From positions 4,687,229 through 4,751,228 of the forward strand of contig JAQJVL010000002.1 of assembly GCA_035578905.1 (NCBI GenBank): a DNA stretch of 64,000 nucleotides, given 5' to 3'. Source of the stretch: Stictocephala bisonia. Taxonomy: Eukaryota; Arthropoda; Insecta; Hemiptera; Membracidae. The translations under genes and the position numbers were made by a program. The notes under the pieces are model-generated. The model saw only the letters and a list, made by a program, of their open reading frames with translations. It had not been told where the DNA came from and did not search any database. Positions 21,063-32,700 of this stretch are shown here, in pieces (the first letter of the stretch is position 1; each line of letters opens with the position of its first letter).

Positions 21063-23744
21063 CCAATAATGAAAAATGTTTTATATTGAATGTCTATAAG
21101 CCACCATCTACTATTATGTCTGACATTTTGCACTTTTTAAATTCCATAAATAACAGTCTGGAAGATACTCTAAGTTCAAAGGATAAAATTATTATATTAG
21201 GTGATTTCAATATTAATTTTGCTATAGAGAATGTTCCAACCAATTTACTTAGACATTTAAAAGGGATACAATTGTTGGTTTTACTAGACAATTCAAAGAT
21301 TCAAATACAATAATCGACAATGTATTTATTAATATCATTTCTGAATTATTCTCATCTTCTGTCTTAGTTACTGGTATATGCGATCATCACGTGCAGATAG
21401 TGAATGTCTCATCATGCTCACAGTCCTCAGTTTCGAAATTTACTTTCAAAAGGCTGTTCTTGAGGGATAACATTTGTGTCTGTAGGTTCCTTCTCAGAAA
21501 TGAAATGTGGATGGATCTTTTCTCAACTGAGGATGTGGATGAGAAGTTTACTTGTTCATGTGTACATTAACTTTTTATTTTGATTTGGCCTTTCCATTAA
21601 AAAAAATTAAAGTTCGTGAAAATGGAATCCACCCTAGATTAAAATTTGATCAAAGATTGCTCAAATTAAAGGAAACTATCTTGTACATGCATTTACTTAC
21701 AAAAAACTTAAGAGTCTTCTAACCCCTTACGAAGGCAATATATTTGTATGAAGAAATGATTTAGAAATGAAGTCAGATCTGCTAAGGCTAGTTCAGTTTT
21801 GAAGCACATTGAAGGTGCAAAATAGATCAAATGCAGTCTGGAATATTATAAATGATGTCATTCCAGGGAAAACTAGTAATTTATTTTCTAGGATTTCTCT
21901 AAAAACATCAGATAATAGACTTGAAAATGACTCTTTCCTTATTTCTAACATATGAATACACATTTTGCAGAAGTTTGTTTGCGGAAATTTTTTCTTGACG
22001 ATGGTGTTGCTCAGCATATTGTTCCCATTCAAAAGAGACAAAATGTGAACTCTCTATTTTTAGCTCCTACAGATGAGAGGGAAATCATTGAAGTAATTCA
22101 GTCCCCAAGGAAAAGTAGTTCTTCAGGGATAGATGGTGTTTCATCGCGTCTTCTAAAAAACATTGCTGACCTCCTTGCATCTCCTTTGGCTCACATAGCT
22201 AATAAGTCATTTGAAAATGGTAAATTCCCTTCTTCTTTAAAAATCTCAACTGTCAAGCCTTTATTCAAAAAGGGTGACATACATGATATTTCTCTGGAAA
22301 GTTACCGTCCAATATCCTTTCTCTCATCTTTTTCTAAAATTTTTGAAAAACTTCTCTTTATTTTATGTCACTGATTTATCGACTTTTCTCGAAGCAGGGG
22401 ATCTTCTTTTCCTAAAACCGTACTAATCAATACTGTTTTAGGAAAAACTATCCACACTAAATGCTATGTACAGTTTTATTTTGGATGTTACATCGGCCTT
22501 AGATAAGAGACTGGGTACTATTGGCCTTTTCTTTGATCTTACCAAGTCTCTTGATGTAGTTAATCACAAACTTCTTCTAACAAAATTAGATTTATTTGGC
22601 AGAGCTTTGGATTGGGTGTCATCTTACCTAATTGGACGGAAACAATTTGTTGAAATTCCTTTTGTTGATGAGTTTGGGTGTCAAAGCAAGAAGGTTTCAA
22701 ATGAAGTCATTGTAAAGACAGGTGTACCTCAAGGATTCGTTCTGGACCCTGTTTTATTTATTATGTTTATTGATGACCTAAATATGAGTGTAAAAAACGC
22801 CAAGCTTTGTCTTTACGCTGATAATACTTCTGTCTCTATTTCAAACAAAAATCAAATGCAACTTGAGATTTATCAGAAAATCATTTCTCTGTAAACACTA
22901 ATAAATCTAACTTCATTAAGTTTTAAATGCTCAATTCTAAATCAGATAACTCTGTTAATTTTAGCGTCTCAGGTGATGACTTTGAAATTTCTCCTGTTGA
23001 AGCTTCTTATTTCTTGGAGTTAGTTATTGATTCTAATTTGAATTTTCAAAATCATATTGATAAGATTTGCTATAAACTCTAAACAGTGGAATCTTCATTT
23101 TACGTATATTGTCACAATATTCAAGTAAAGAAATTTTGCTATCAGCTTATTATGGATGTTTTTATCGTCATATTTTTATGGACTCCTCATTTGTGGAGCT
23201 GAATGTTCTAGAGTGAATTGTATTTTTCGAATACAAAAAGAGGCTGTTAACACTATTTTTGGAATGTCCCGCGATCAATCATGTAAGGGATACTTTTGAA
23301 ATAATAAACTCCTCACATTTCCTTCGTTTTATATATTAGAAACCTTATTATTCACGAAGAAAAACTTTCACCTTTTTCAATTAAAACTCGTTCACTCAGG
23401 AATTCAAGAGATCTGGTACTCCCCCAACATCACAGTACCTTTTATCAAAGGCATTCAATTATAATCAATTATGTATTAAGTTGTACAATAAACTGCCAAA
23501 TTTACTAAAGGCTGAAACAAATATTAATAAATTTAGAAAATTACTGAAGGCTTTATTGTTGAAAAAATAATATTATTCAGTAGCTAACTTTATGAATGAT
23601 GACCTGGCTTGTCTTTGATTTTAGTTGATAATTGCTATTATAATTGTTAGTACGACTATTTTATATGTAGTATTAGTTTTGTATTATCACTGTAAATGGG
23701 ACGATTGTCATCCAAGTTTTTTTACGACAATAAATTTGATTTTA
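21063..23744 (+). pseudogene. Second LINE inserted into the Jockey-like LINE
   Basis: A 5'-truncated non-LTR element in the same orientation as its host. Pieces in order: endonuclease FILNVYKPPSTIMSD and IIILGDFNINF (21080-21220), linker, RT SSSGIDGVSSRLLKN and LESYRPISFLSSFSKIFEKL (22110-22350), QYCFRKN (near 22430), LFFDLTKSLDVVNHKLL (22530), TGVPQGFVLDPVLF (22720) and LYADN (22810), followed by a C-terminal region in several frames. Key positions are altered (YADD to YADN, GSVL to GFVL), and stops are frequent. It ends with AATAAATTTGATTTTA. TATGT flanks both sides (21058-21062 and 23746-23750), suggesting a short target duplication. Confidence 0.8.
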
Positions 23745-25239
23745 TATGTGGGGGACTATAACAGTCACCATAGCCATTCTCATTTGTTATAACACCGGTG
23801 ATTAGAAAGACAGAAAGCTTGCTGACTGGGCTGAAATACATAACCTTTTCCTGATCTTTGATACTAAAGATTCAGCCACTTTTTATTCAGCTCGTTGGCG
23901 TCGAGGTTACTCCCCTGACTTAAGTTTCTGCTCATGTGAAAGATCATTAAGACCAAAGCCAATTAGGAGAACAGTTCTTGATGCTTTTCCCCACTCTCGA
24001 CATAGGCCAGTACTGGTTTCATTGGGGAGTCCAAATTCCCATAATTCGATCTTTTCCACAGCCTAGATGGAATTTTAATAAAGCACACTGGGAGGCCTTT
24101 ACCACTAGGCTTGATGATAGCATCAGGTTCATTCCTCCTACAATAAGAAATTACAACCGTTTTACAAATCTCGTCTCGTCCATTGCTAAAGCTTGCATAC
24201 CAAGAGGATACAGAAAGGAGTATACACCAGGATGGAGTAAGAAATCAGATGACCTTTACAAAGAGCTTAATGCCACTGAAAACTCCAACACAGCTAACCT
24301 GCTGCTGCATTCTCTTGACAGTACCAGAAGAGAAAAATGGGTTAAGACTGTTGTAGATATAAACTGTACAGCAGTAGAAAAGCGTGATCACTTTTAAGGA
24401 AACTCTCTGCTGGTAAATCTCCAAATCAAAAAGAAGTGATCCACACAAAGGTCTCTAATATAGGGAAACGGATAGTAGCTTATAAAAGTCAACCCACCAT
24501 CCTTCTGACAAACATGTGCTTTACAAGTTGAATGAAAAAAAACATTCGGCACCCATGGAAGTCTGCAGAAATTTCACTGAGGAAGAGATAGACAGAGCGA
24601 TTTCTGCAATACCAGCAGGAAAAGCAGCCGGTCTTAACGGTATCTTTCCGGAATTTCTACTGCATGCTGGTAGCAAAGTGAAACAATGGCTTCAAACAAT
24701 TTACAATAAGATATTAGCTACACGTAATTTGCTAAAAGCATTCAAGCGTTCAAAAGTAGTAACTGTTCTTAAGCCTGGAAAAGATCACGAAAGTGAATAA
24801 AGTTATCGCCCAATATCTCTTCTTATAGTTTGTTATAAGTTGCTAGAAAGGCTGTTATACAATAGAATATCACCCATTCTTGATTCTAATGTTCCAGTTG
24901 ATCAGGCTGGTTTTCACCCTGGCCGAAGTTGTAGAGACCAGATCCTAGCTCTGACATCATTAATCGAAAATGAGTTTGAAAAGAAGTTGAAAATATCTGC
25001 AGCTATTATTGATCTTACAGCAGCTTATGACACAGTATGGTGCAAAGGTTTGTTGTTAAAGTTCTACAGCCCCCTTCCCTGTCCCATTCTATTGTGACTT
25101 TTGCAATCAATGCTTAGTGCCAGGCTAATAAAAGTTTATCTCGGTTGTGAAGAAAGCTCTTTTAGATAGCTGAAGGATGGGCGGCCACAGGGGTCTGTAC
25201 TTGCTCCAATTTTTTCAACGTGTATACTATTTCTTCTTT

Positions 25240-25441
25240 AAGTTCTTTATTGGAAATTCTAAATAATTTTAAAAATTCTCATAGATTCCATTAAAATGAT
25301 TTATTTTGTGAAGCCATTCACCTACAAATGGCTTCATCAGATATCAACTAAATTCTTGATGTCTGATGATGCCTACATTGTAGGTGAAAGGCCTCACAAA
25401 ATAAATCATTTTATTGAAATTTATGAGAATTTTTTTAATTA
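25240..25441. mobile_element. Foldback MITE inside the Jockey-like LINE
   Basis: Inverted arms (AAAATGATTTATTTTGTGA to CACCTACA on the left, and its complement on the right at about 25388-25441) surround a short centre. It separates the reverse transcriptase motifs FFNVYT and CTADIP of the host LINE. The right arm contains CTGATGA, hairpin CCTAC/GTAGG, GAAA and palindrome AGGCCT. The left boundary is uncertain because the left side has about 40 extra bases. Confidence 0.65.
25358..25399 (+). ncRNA. Hammerhead-ribozyme-like motif
   Basis: TGT, CTGATGA (25363-25369), TG, stem II CCTAC (25372-25376), ATT, GTAGG (25380-25384), T, GAAA (25386-25389) overlapping palindrome AGGCCT (25389-25394), C, ACA. 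TGT and ACA can pair as a 3-bp stem I. The linker bases around stem II depart from the strict hammerhead core. Confidence 0.4.
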
Positions 25442-26530
25442 ACGAGTGTACTGCTGACATCCCAATCATAAAGTCTAGACAATTTATATATGTGGATGAT
25501 ATCTCTTTAGCTTACTAACATAAGAACTTCACAACTACTGAAGAAACACTTACAACTTACCTATAGCAACCCTCGAAGAATATTTTAGAATCTGGAAGCT
25601 GAATCCTAACCCATCAAAAACCGAAGTAGCCTGCTACCACTTAAGTAACAGACTGGCTAATCGAAAACTGGACATCTTCCTAAGTGGTGCAAAACTCCGT
25701 CATAATGAGCATCCACAGTACCTGGGAGTAACGTTAGATCGATCGCTGACCTTTAAAAGCCATCTTAAAAAAAACAGCAACTAAAATTCAAACCAGGGCA
25801 AATGTATGACATCATAAGGAGGGGACAACTTGGTGAGCCAACGCACGTCCTGCGTACTACTGCTTTGATACTGGTCTATTCAGGTGCTGAATATAGTGCT
25901 CCCGTTTTTGGCTAAATAGTGTTCATAATAAAGCAGTCGAAGTCCAACTTACTAGGGCCATGAGAGCTATTAGTAGCACTTTCATGTCAACTCCACTTCC
26001 TTGGCTCCCAGTGATGTGCAATATAGCTCCTCCAGAGATAAGACATCAGGAGGCACTACTCAAAGAATTCAATAAGATCTGGAATGCACCGCATCTACCC
26101 ATTATACAGGATCTCCTACGTCAGAACGGTTGCTTAAAATTTCGAAACCCACCTCTACGTACTGCTTTCCAATTGAACAGACCAATCTTCTCGCCCAATG
26201 CCAGCTGGGCCGTAGCGTGGAACAGTTTTGATGGACGTATTAAGTTCCTTATTAACGATCTGTCAATACCTGTAGGTGGGATGAACCTCCCTCGTAGGGA
26301 GTGGATACTGTTAAATCGGTTCCGAACTGGTGTTGGCAGATGCAATTACTGAAAGTATAAATGGGGATTGACTGTAGATCAGTCATGTGATTGCGGGGAG
26401 TATATCCAAACAATTGATCACATAGTTACAGGATGCCCCTGCGCTCTTTTACGGAGGGATTGATCAGCATACACAGAATCAGTGAGGCAGGTGTTAGGTG
26501 GATCCATGAATTGGACTTAGCGTTGTGACT

Positions 26531-28592
26531 TTACATTTTATATTCAATGAATATATAATCATGACTTTTGCATATTTATCCAAATATACATCGCAGCTTT
26601 ATAATTAACAAATGGTAGCTGACAACAAACCATTCAATTTATATATATATATATGTGTGTTGTCAATTTGTACGTTATTGGGCATTTTGCAGTCAATGTC
26701 ATTCACAACTAATCGATAGATTGAATTCATATATACCCCTGCTTATGATTTAGCTTCTTAAGTAAATTTTAAAAGCCTGACAGGTTCACTTCAGCCCAAG
26801 TTTTTGTCACCTTTGAAGTAAAAACAAGATCTATTTAGACTAATGTTGTTTAATATATATGTGAATGAACTTGTACAATGAGAGTATTTGATTCATTATT
26901 TTGTCATTCGTTGACAAAATAATACTATATTATTCTTCAGTGTTGTAATAATCCTTGAAGACCGTACAATCTTAAATACTGCTAGGAGAATGAAAACATC
27001 AAGGTAAAACAAGGAAAACATAATTCATTGAGACTAGTTTTCACCTTTTTTTAAAATTAGTCACCTCATCTTTAATTGAACTATTATACAATACTTTCTG
27101 CTATTCGGATCTTAGGTGTTGAATTGATTGTATCAGTTCAGAATCCTACATTGAGAAAATCAAAATACGAGCTAATAAAACGCTAGGGTTCGTAACTCAA
27201 TTTACTGACTTGTGTCAATTTTGTACAGCATACTGTCCAAAATTGACACAAAAGTCAGTAAATTGAGTTACGAACCCTAGCGTTTTATTAGCTCGTATAT
27301 TGATTTTCTCAATGTAGGATTCTGAACTGATACAATCAATTCAATTATCAATTATATCTCTAATGAAGCATTCTTCAATCGTTGATCTCCTCATCAGATG
27401 AATCTTTATATTCGTTTTGAAAAGACTTTGGATAAACCCTTAAGCTTAGTGGGTTTTCCGGATTAGACACATCGTTATCAAGAGGCATTCTTGGTTACTC
27501 CAGGTGATTTGACGGGTATTCACGTTTTGCAAATCATGTAAAGTCCAAATGTCATTTCCTCAAGGTGATTAGACGGCATATTGACATGAAAGAAGTTATT
27601 ACAGAACAAACTTTGCTTAAAATTCTACCATATCCAGTGATTTGAGAATTAAGTTTATCTAATTTGGACTTTTTGTGGTTTAGTTTGTATGGTTTCAAAA
27701 AGCAGGCACTTAGCTTAATTATCTTATAGCTCATATTTCATATAATACTGATCTTTAAATCTTTTGTCATTACATTCTTTAGTAAATTATTTTATTGATG
27801 ATGATTTTACAATAGTTTGTGCATTGTTTATATATACATTGTTCTAGTTTTCTGTTTTAGCTTATGTATGTCACAGTATTTATTTAGTTCTTGTATTCTA
27901 TTTCCTTTTTGTATATTAATAACCCTCATATGTACTATTTTTATTGTTTGTAAAATGTTAAATGAAAAAATAAAATTTTTAGATGTATTGCGTTTTTTAA
28001 ACTTAATATTTTTTACTACACCTCTAATGGATAAAACTTAGAGATAGGTAATATGTTGCCTATAACAAATACATAAAGAATCTAATATACCTTCTTGTAT
28101 ATGCACACAAAATAATATAATCAGAGAAGTATAATATAGTATTTTTATTTATTATAATAATGTGGGCACAGTTGATTATCGCTAGTCTGGTGCTGGCGGT
28201 AGATAATTGTTGAATGTAGGTTAGTAATTGCTTACCAACAGAAAGAGTTTTTTTCGGACTTTTTTTAATAAGTTCTTGATTTTCACTTTAGTATCTTTGA
28301 TACTACTGGCTGTGCAACAGATGATAGTCCCGTCTGTCTCATCTCATCCGTCATCCTCCCTCTACAACTATGCATGCACTTTCATACCCGCGCACAGTAT
28401 TACTCATAGAGCTGTTGATCTGTCAGTTCTCAAGTAAATAAATAGTAATTGCCTGTAATGTGCTTGTTTTGTTAAGTGTTTTGTCCTTTTATGTTTGAAT
28501 TAGCCTTAGTTATTGAAATTTTTTAAGTGTGGAGACATAGTCCTTGTGTAGTGCCAATATTATAATGAACTGGAAAATGTGATTATTCAATC
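26531..28592. other. Intergenic region upstream of TBC1D14
   Basis: Holds a short AT/GT microsatellite near 26639-26660 and the palindrome at 27120-27343. A somewhat more GC-rich stretch (28150-28440) lies just before the TBC1D14 start and may include its promoter or 5' UTR. A very short upstream reading frame (ATG AAC TGG AAA ATG TGA, 28565-28582) precedes the TBC1D14 ATG. No TATA box or other promoter element can be assigned with confidence. Confidence 0.4.
27120..27343. repeat. Near-perfect 224-bp palindrome
   Basis: The left arm starts TGAATTGATTGTATCAGTTC and the right arm ends with its exact reverse complement. The arms are about 105 bases with only one or two differences (AAAATAC against ATATAC; TTGTG against TTTTGTG) and a loop of around 10 bases. 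I see no hammerhead-like core and no clear target duplication. Confidence 0.8.
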
Positions 28593-29773
28593 ATGAAGAC
28601 TTTATTTACTGAACAAGATTTCCATGATACAGAAGACAAAGATGATTGTAATTCAGAAGCGACCCTAACCTGTAGTTACAAAGTTGCTGAGAAAAGTAAT
28701 TTAGACCAATCAGGATTAAAAAATAGAAGTGAATGTCATAGTAATTCAGAATCTGATAATCTCATAATTTGTAGTAAGGAGCAAGCTGATAATTTTCAAA
28801 CATCAAAGGCAGAAAAACACAAGTTAAGTCCTGGAATTTACCTTCAGAAAGTCCTTTTTAATAGTGTTACACAGAAATTTAGGAGCCAAAGTTTACCAAA
28901 TTGTCTTGAAAAGAAAAAGTATCATAAAAGTGTAGCTTCAGACAAAATTGAAGATGTGCAAGAGATATCTGTTCCTCTAGTAAATGCTGAGGTAAGGGAA
29001 ATTTCATCTGATTTATGGTTCAAAACTTGGCCTGAAAGAGCTGTTGACAAAATTATAGTTCGTAATGGAAGTGAATTAGTGGAAGAAAATATAAATGCAA
29101 ACACTGAAGAAGACCTAACACATTTCCAAGGTTCGGAAATTAGGCCTACCAATAATAGCTCTCAACTTAATTCAAGAGAAATAATTTTAAAAGAACCATC
29201 ATCATGGAAGAAACACCCAGTTCGTAGTCCTCAAAGTGTAGGAACCGATGATGATAGGGAGTCAAAACTCCCTAATGTTGGTGCAAAAGCTAGTTCAATA
29301 CCTCTTGATGAACTTCTGGATAACTTCCCCTTAGCTTATAGTCCGGTTACAAAACAGTTACTTTTAATTTCAACCAATAAAGAAAGAAGCTCTAATACTT
29401 GTGATTTAAATAGTAGGGGTAAATTTGAATCAGTTGAGTCTTCTTCTAGATATACTGGTGAGGCGATTTCAAACCTGGAGGAAGCTGCTTCAGGGAAGCC
29501 TTATGGTGGGAAGGGATGGTCATTTAATCCTAAAGGCTTGGAGTGTGATGGATCTGGTCTTCACAGTGCAAGTACAGAAGTGAGCTCTTTTTCAAGTACT
29601 GTGTCTAGTTTAAGTGATAATTCGCCTTCAACAAATGAAGATTCTGCTTTAGGAAGTCTCTTAGATCATGGTGATACTTGCTCGTTGGTATCTTTAGGAA
29701 GTTGCAGTGCCTTTTCAGAAGATTCCATTGGAGACAAGTCAAGAAAAAAAAGTTTGACTGGATTCTTCAGCAG
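28593..29773 (+). CDS. TBC1D14: TBC1D14 first coding exon
   Basis: 394 codons open from ATG 28593. The exon ends CAG|GTAATT at 29773, two bases into an arginine codon (phase 2). The product is hydrophilic and serine-rich, with no membrane segment. The most conserved part is the end: a STVSSLSDNSPSTNEDSALG stretch and SRKKSLTGFFSR, which resemble the SVSSLGTELSTTLSVSNED and FSNFFARN parts of human TBC1D14. A TAA follows directly if the donor is not used, so a short unspliced product would end at FFSR. Confidence 0.88.
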
Positions 29774-32700
29774 GTAATTTATGCATAACTAAGTTGTATT
29801 TCATTTAAACTAGCTAAGATGGACTTAAAGTTAAACAAATTAACTAGTCATGGTCATGGTTGGTTATTTATATGGTAATCATGCAGTTTCCACTCACCTT
29901 TGAATCAAATTTGAAAACTGTATGAAATGGGAAAAAACTTGGCTCTATTTTCAGAAGAGATGCTTTTTATCATGCAGATAAGAGATTATACTTAAAAAAA
30001 ATTGAAAAAACCAATTAATTTCAGAGTGAAGTAGGCCTAGGATATCATTGTCATACTTCGATTATAACAAATGGTTTTTCAATGTGAAAAAATGATGTAG
30101 GCCTGTTTTCTTATGCTAAACATGAATTTGTGAACTATTTTTGTCTGACAATTATTTCTTTTGTTAGGTTATGACGGAAAAAACACTTTTGCAGCAAATC
30201 GCAACCCTGTGACCATTACGTCATCATTAAAAACTAAAATGATTTAAAAAAACAAAAATAAATTAGCAAAAATATTTTTGCCTCCAGACTGTCCTGGAGC
30301 TGACACCCGAATTAGTGAAGAATTTGTAATAGATTAAGTCTGTTTTTATGGGTGAAAATTGTAATTTTTTGTAAAATTACATATCCATGTTTAACATATA
30401 AAAATACCTGAATTAATAAACATTTGTCTAAAACAGTGATTTTTTAAAAAGTTCATTTTTAATTGACTTACTTAATAGGCCTAGCAGTTTAGCTTATAGG
30501 CCTATAGCCTATGGAAAAATGAGTTTCCCATGTGATAAAATGATCTCTTCGGATAATCTAACCAGGGCCAGCCTTAGCAGTTGCAGGCCAATCTAGAATG
30601 TAGACCTTTGTTATTTATTAAGCAAAGAATTGTTTTTCCTGTATTTTTGCTTGTTTAACAAACTACTTCCATTATTTGAGCAAAGTAGAAATTAAAGACA
30701 TTTTGGTATAAAATGTAGGCTATGTAAGTTAATATCTATTACACTGTCAAATAGGTAGAAGAAAACAGGAAATATGATAGGTAGGCCTAAGCCTAGGTGC
30801 TAAAAATCATGGAAGCAAAAAATAATTATTAATTAGTAAGTCATATGACAGGAGAAATAAGCAATAGTTAACTATTTTAAGTCTTATTACGAAAAAAGTC
30901 TTACATTACAAAATAAAATTAGTTTTTCTTGATATCTGTTTAGTGAACTTGTCAATGTGGACAGTATTGTACTCTATTGATAGAGTTGCTAATGATGAGT
31001 CTTTCTAGGGGTACAGTATTGCTAAGTGTTTTGATTATGTGTAATCCTTAAGTTTTTGAAATTTGTTAATGATGTATCAGATGAGGGAGACAAAGGTAGT
31101 TGGACATTTGCCATCATTACGTGAGAATTAGTGTCATTAGTGATTGGTAATTTTCACGTAATGATGGCAAATGTCCAACTACCTTTGTCTCCCTCAACCC
31201 TTAAGTGTCGGATAAAGCTTCTTTCATTACTTGCGACTGCAATTGGAGTGGTTAACAAAATCTTGTACACAATTTGAAGTTTGGGGAAAGGGTTTTTTAT
31301 GTCATGTACGTACTTAAGCACTTTCACTAGACTGTCAATGACAACTGGAACAATTATTTCTGTTAAGAGCTCAGAATCACTGTCATTTAGATAATTATTT
31401 ATATATATATATATATTTTTTTTTTTTGAGGGTACAGGAAGCAGAACATTCTAGAATAGGTCTCAAAACTGTGAGAATCTCTTGTTCACTGATAGCAGAC
31501 ATTATAGTCACTTTCATATTCAAATAACTATTTCTTCTTTCTCGAGCGTTTTACTTCAAACCTGGCATGTACTTTAAGTGTTTTTGCCATCTCATTGAGC
31601 TAATAAAGTCTTCTTCACAGAATTTTTTGAGAAAATTTATCAGTCGTGAGAGTTACTGTGATGTTACTAGAAAAAAAAAAAAAAATGTTTTCAGCTTGAA
31701 TGAAGTTTTGCTTACTGGGTTACTAGCAAAAAGGACATCATACTTAATTGTAACAATTACGTTGAATTTCTAATTTTGTATTCCATGGACGGCAAGTGAT
31801 TTGAGCTTCACATTCAGGATTAGATTCTTCGGTGTAGGAGTGAGTGTCTAGCAGAGCATTCATTGTCTCTTCAGACTGATACCTGATAGCTTTGAGACTT
31901 TAGACTCGGCTTTCCCAATGTGTGTCAGGGAGTTTCTTTGTGTGTCATGCAACTGTGAACTTTCATATAGGTAGGCCATACTATTGTTGTTGTTTGACTG
32001 CCCTCGACAGTCTGTTAGGTCTAGCCTAAGATAATTTTATTTATAAATGAGGCAATCAAACAGACTTTCAGCTAATTTGAAGGCAAAGCATTTAGGAATC
32101 TATGAAATACTCTTCAACATTTAGGTTGTCTTTTGACAAATTCACATATCAAATAGGCCCTAGTAAGAGCCACTTTTTGCTGTTTATTTTATACAAATGT
32201 CATTTTATTTAACAAATTTGCCCATGAAAAAAGGTTAAGCCTATTATAAGTTGTTAAAACACAACAAAAACTGAGTGGAACATCGGAACAGACTTGTAAA
32301 ACGGGGACTGTCCCTACCAAACCGGGATATGTTACAAGCCAACTTAAATGTCTTTATTTGCTACTATCAGGCAGTTGCATTGTCATAACTTTTGATACCG
32401 GTGCTTGCTGATTTGTTGTAACACTCCCCATATAAATCACTCCCTGGGTGGAAATGTTGTGTGCAGATAAATATTGCCTGAGTGTGGTAGGGAAATGCTC
32501 AGAATATGCTACTAAAACCAAACAAGATATTGGACATTAGTAATTTTCTTTTCTACCATGAAATTATTTTTTTCTAATAAAAAAGCTATAGGTAGCAGAT
32601 GATTCTTCATCAATATTATCTACCATTAATGAAATTACAATGGACTCGTGACTACTCGATCGATGTGGTGGTGAACCATTCTGGTATAGCATTAATTCTG

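Larger units (their letters stand above)
20690..26530 (+). pseudogene. Jockey-like LINE, interrupted twice
   Basis: The element begins in the AP endonuclease (VHFNAEGLSKAKSE, then NVDIIALQEIH near 20790) and reads to PSFEYPALYV at 21062. It resumes after a 2.7-kb insertion at 23747 with VGDYNSHH, then DAFPHSRHRPVLV. Reverse transcriptase blocks follow: AIPAGKAAGLNGIFPEFLL (24600), VDQAGFHPGRSCRDQILALT (24900), IDLTAAYDTVW (25010), RPQGSVLAPIFFNVY (25180) and, beyond a foldback insertion (25240-25441), FIYVDDISLAY (25480). The C-terminal part runs to a cysteine motif, CDCGEYIQTIDHIVTGCP (26390). Multiple stops and frame changes make it a dead copy. No RNase H domain is visible. Confidence 0.85.

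Noticed and set aside
23978..25097. Separate host genes for the several plus-strand frames in this region
   Set aside because: All frames carry endonuclease or reverse transcriptase motifs in the normal order and belong to one broken LINE.
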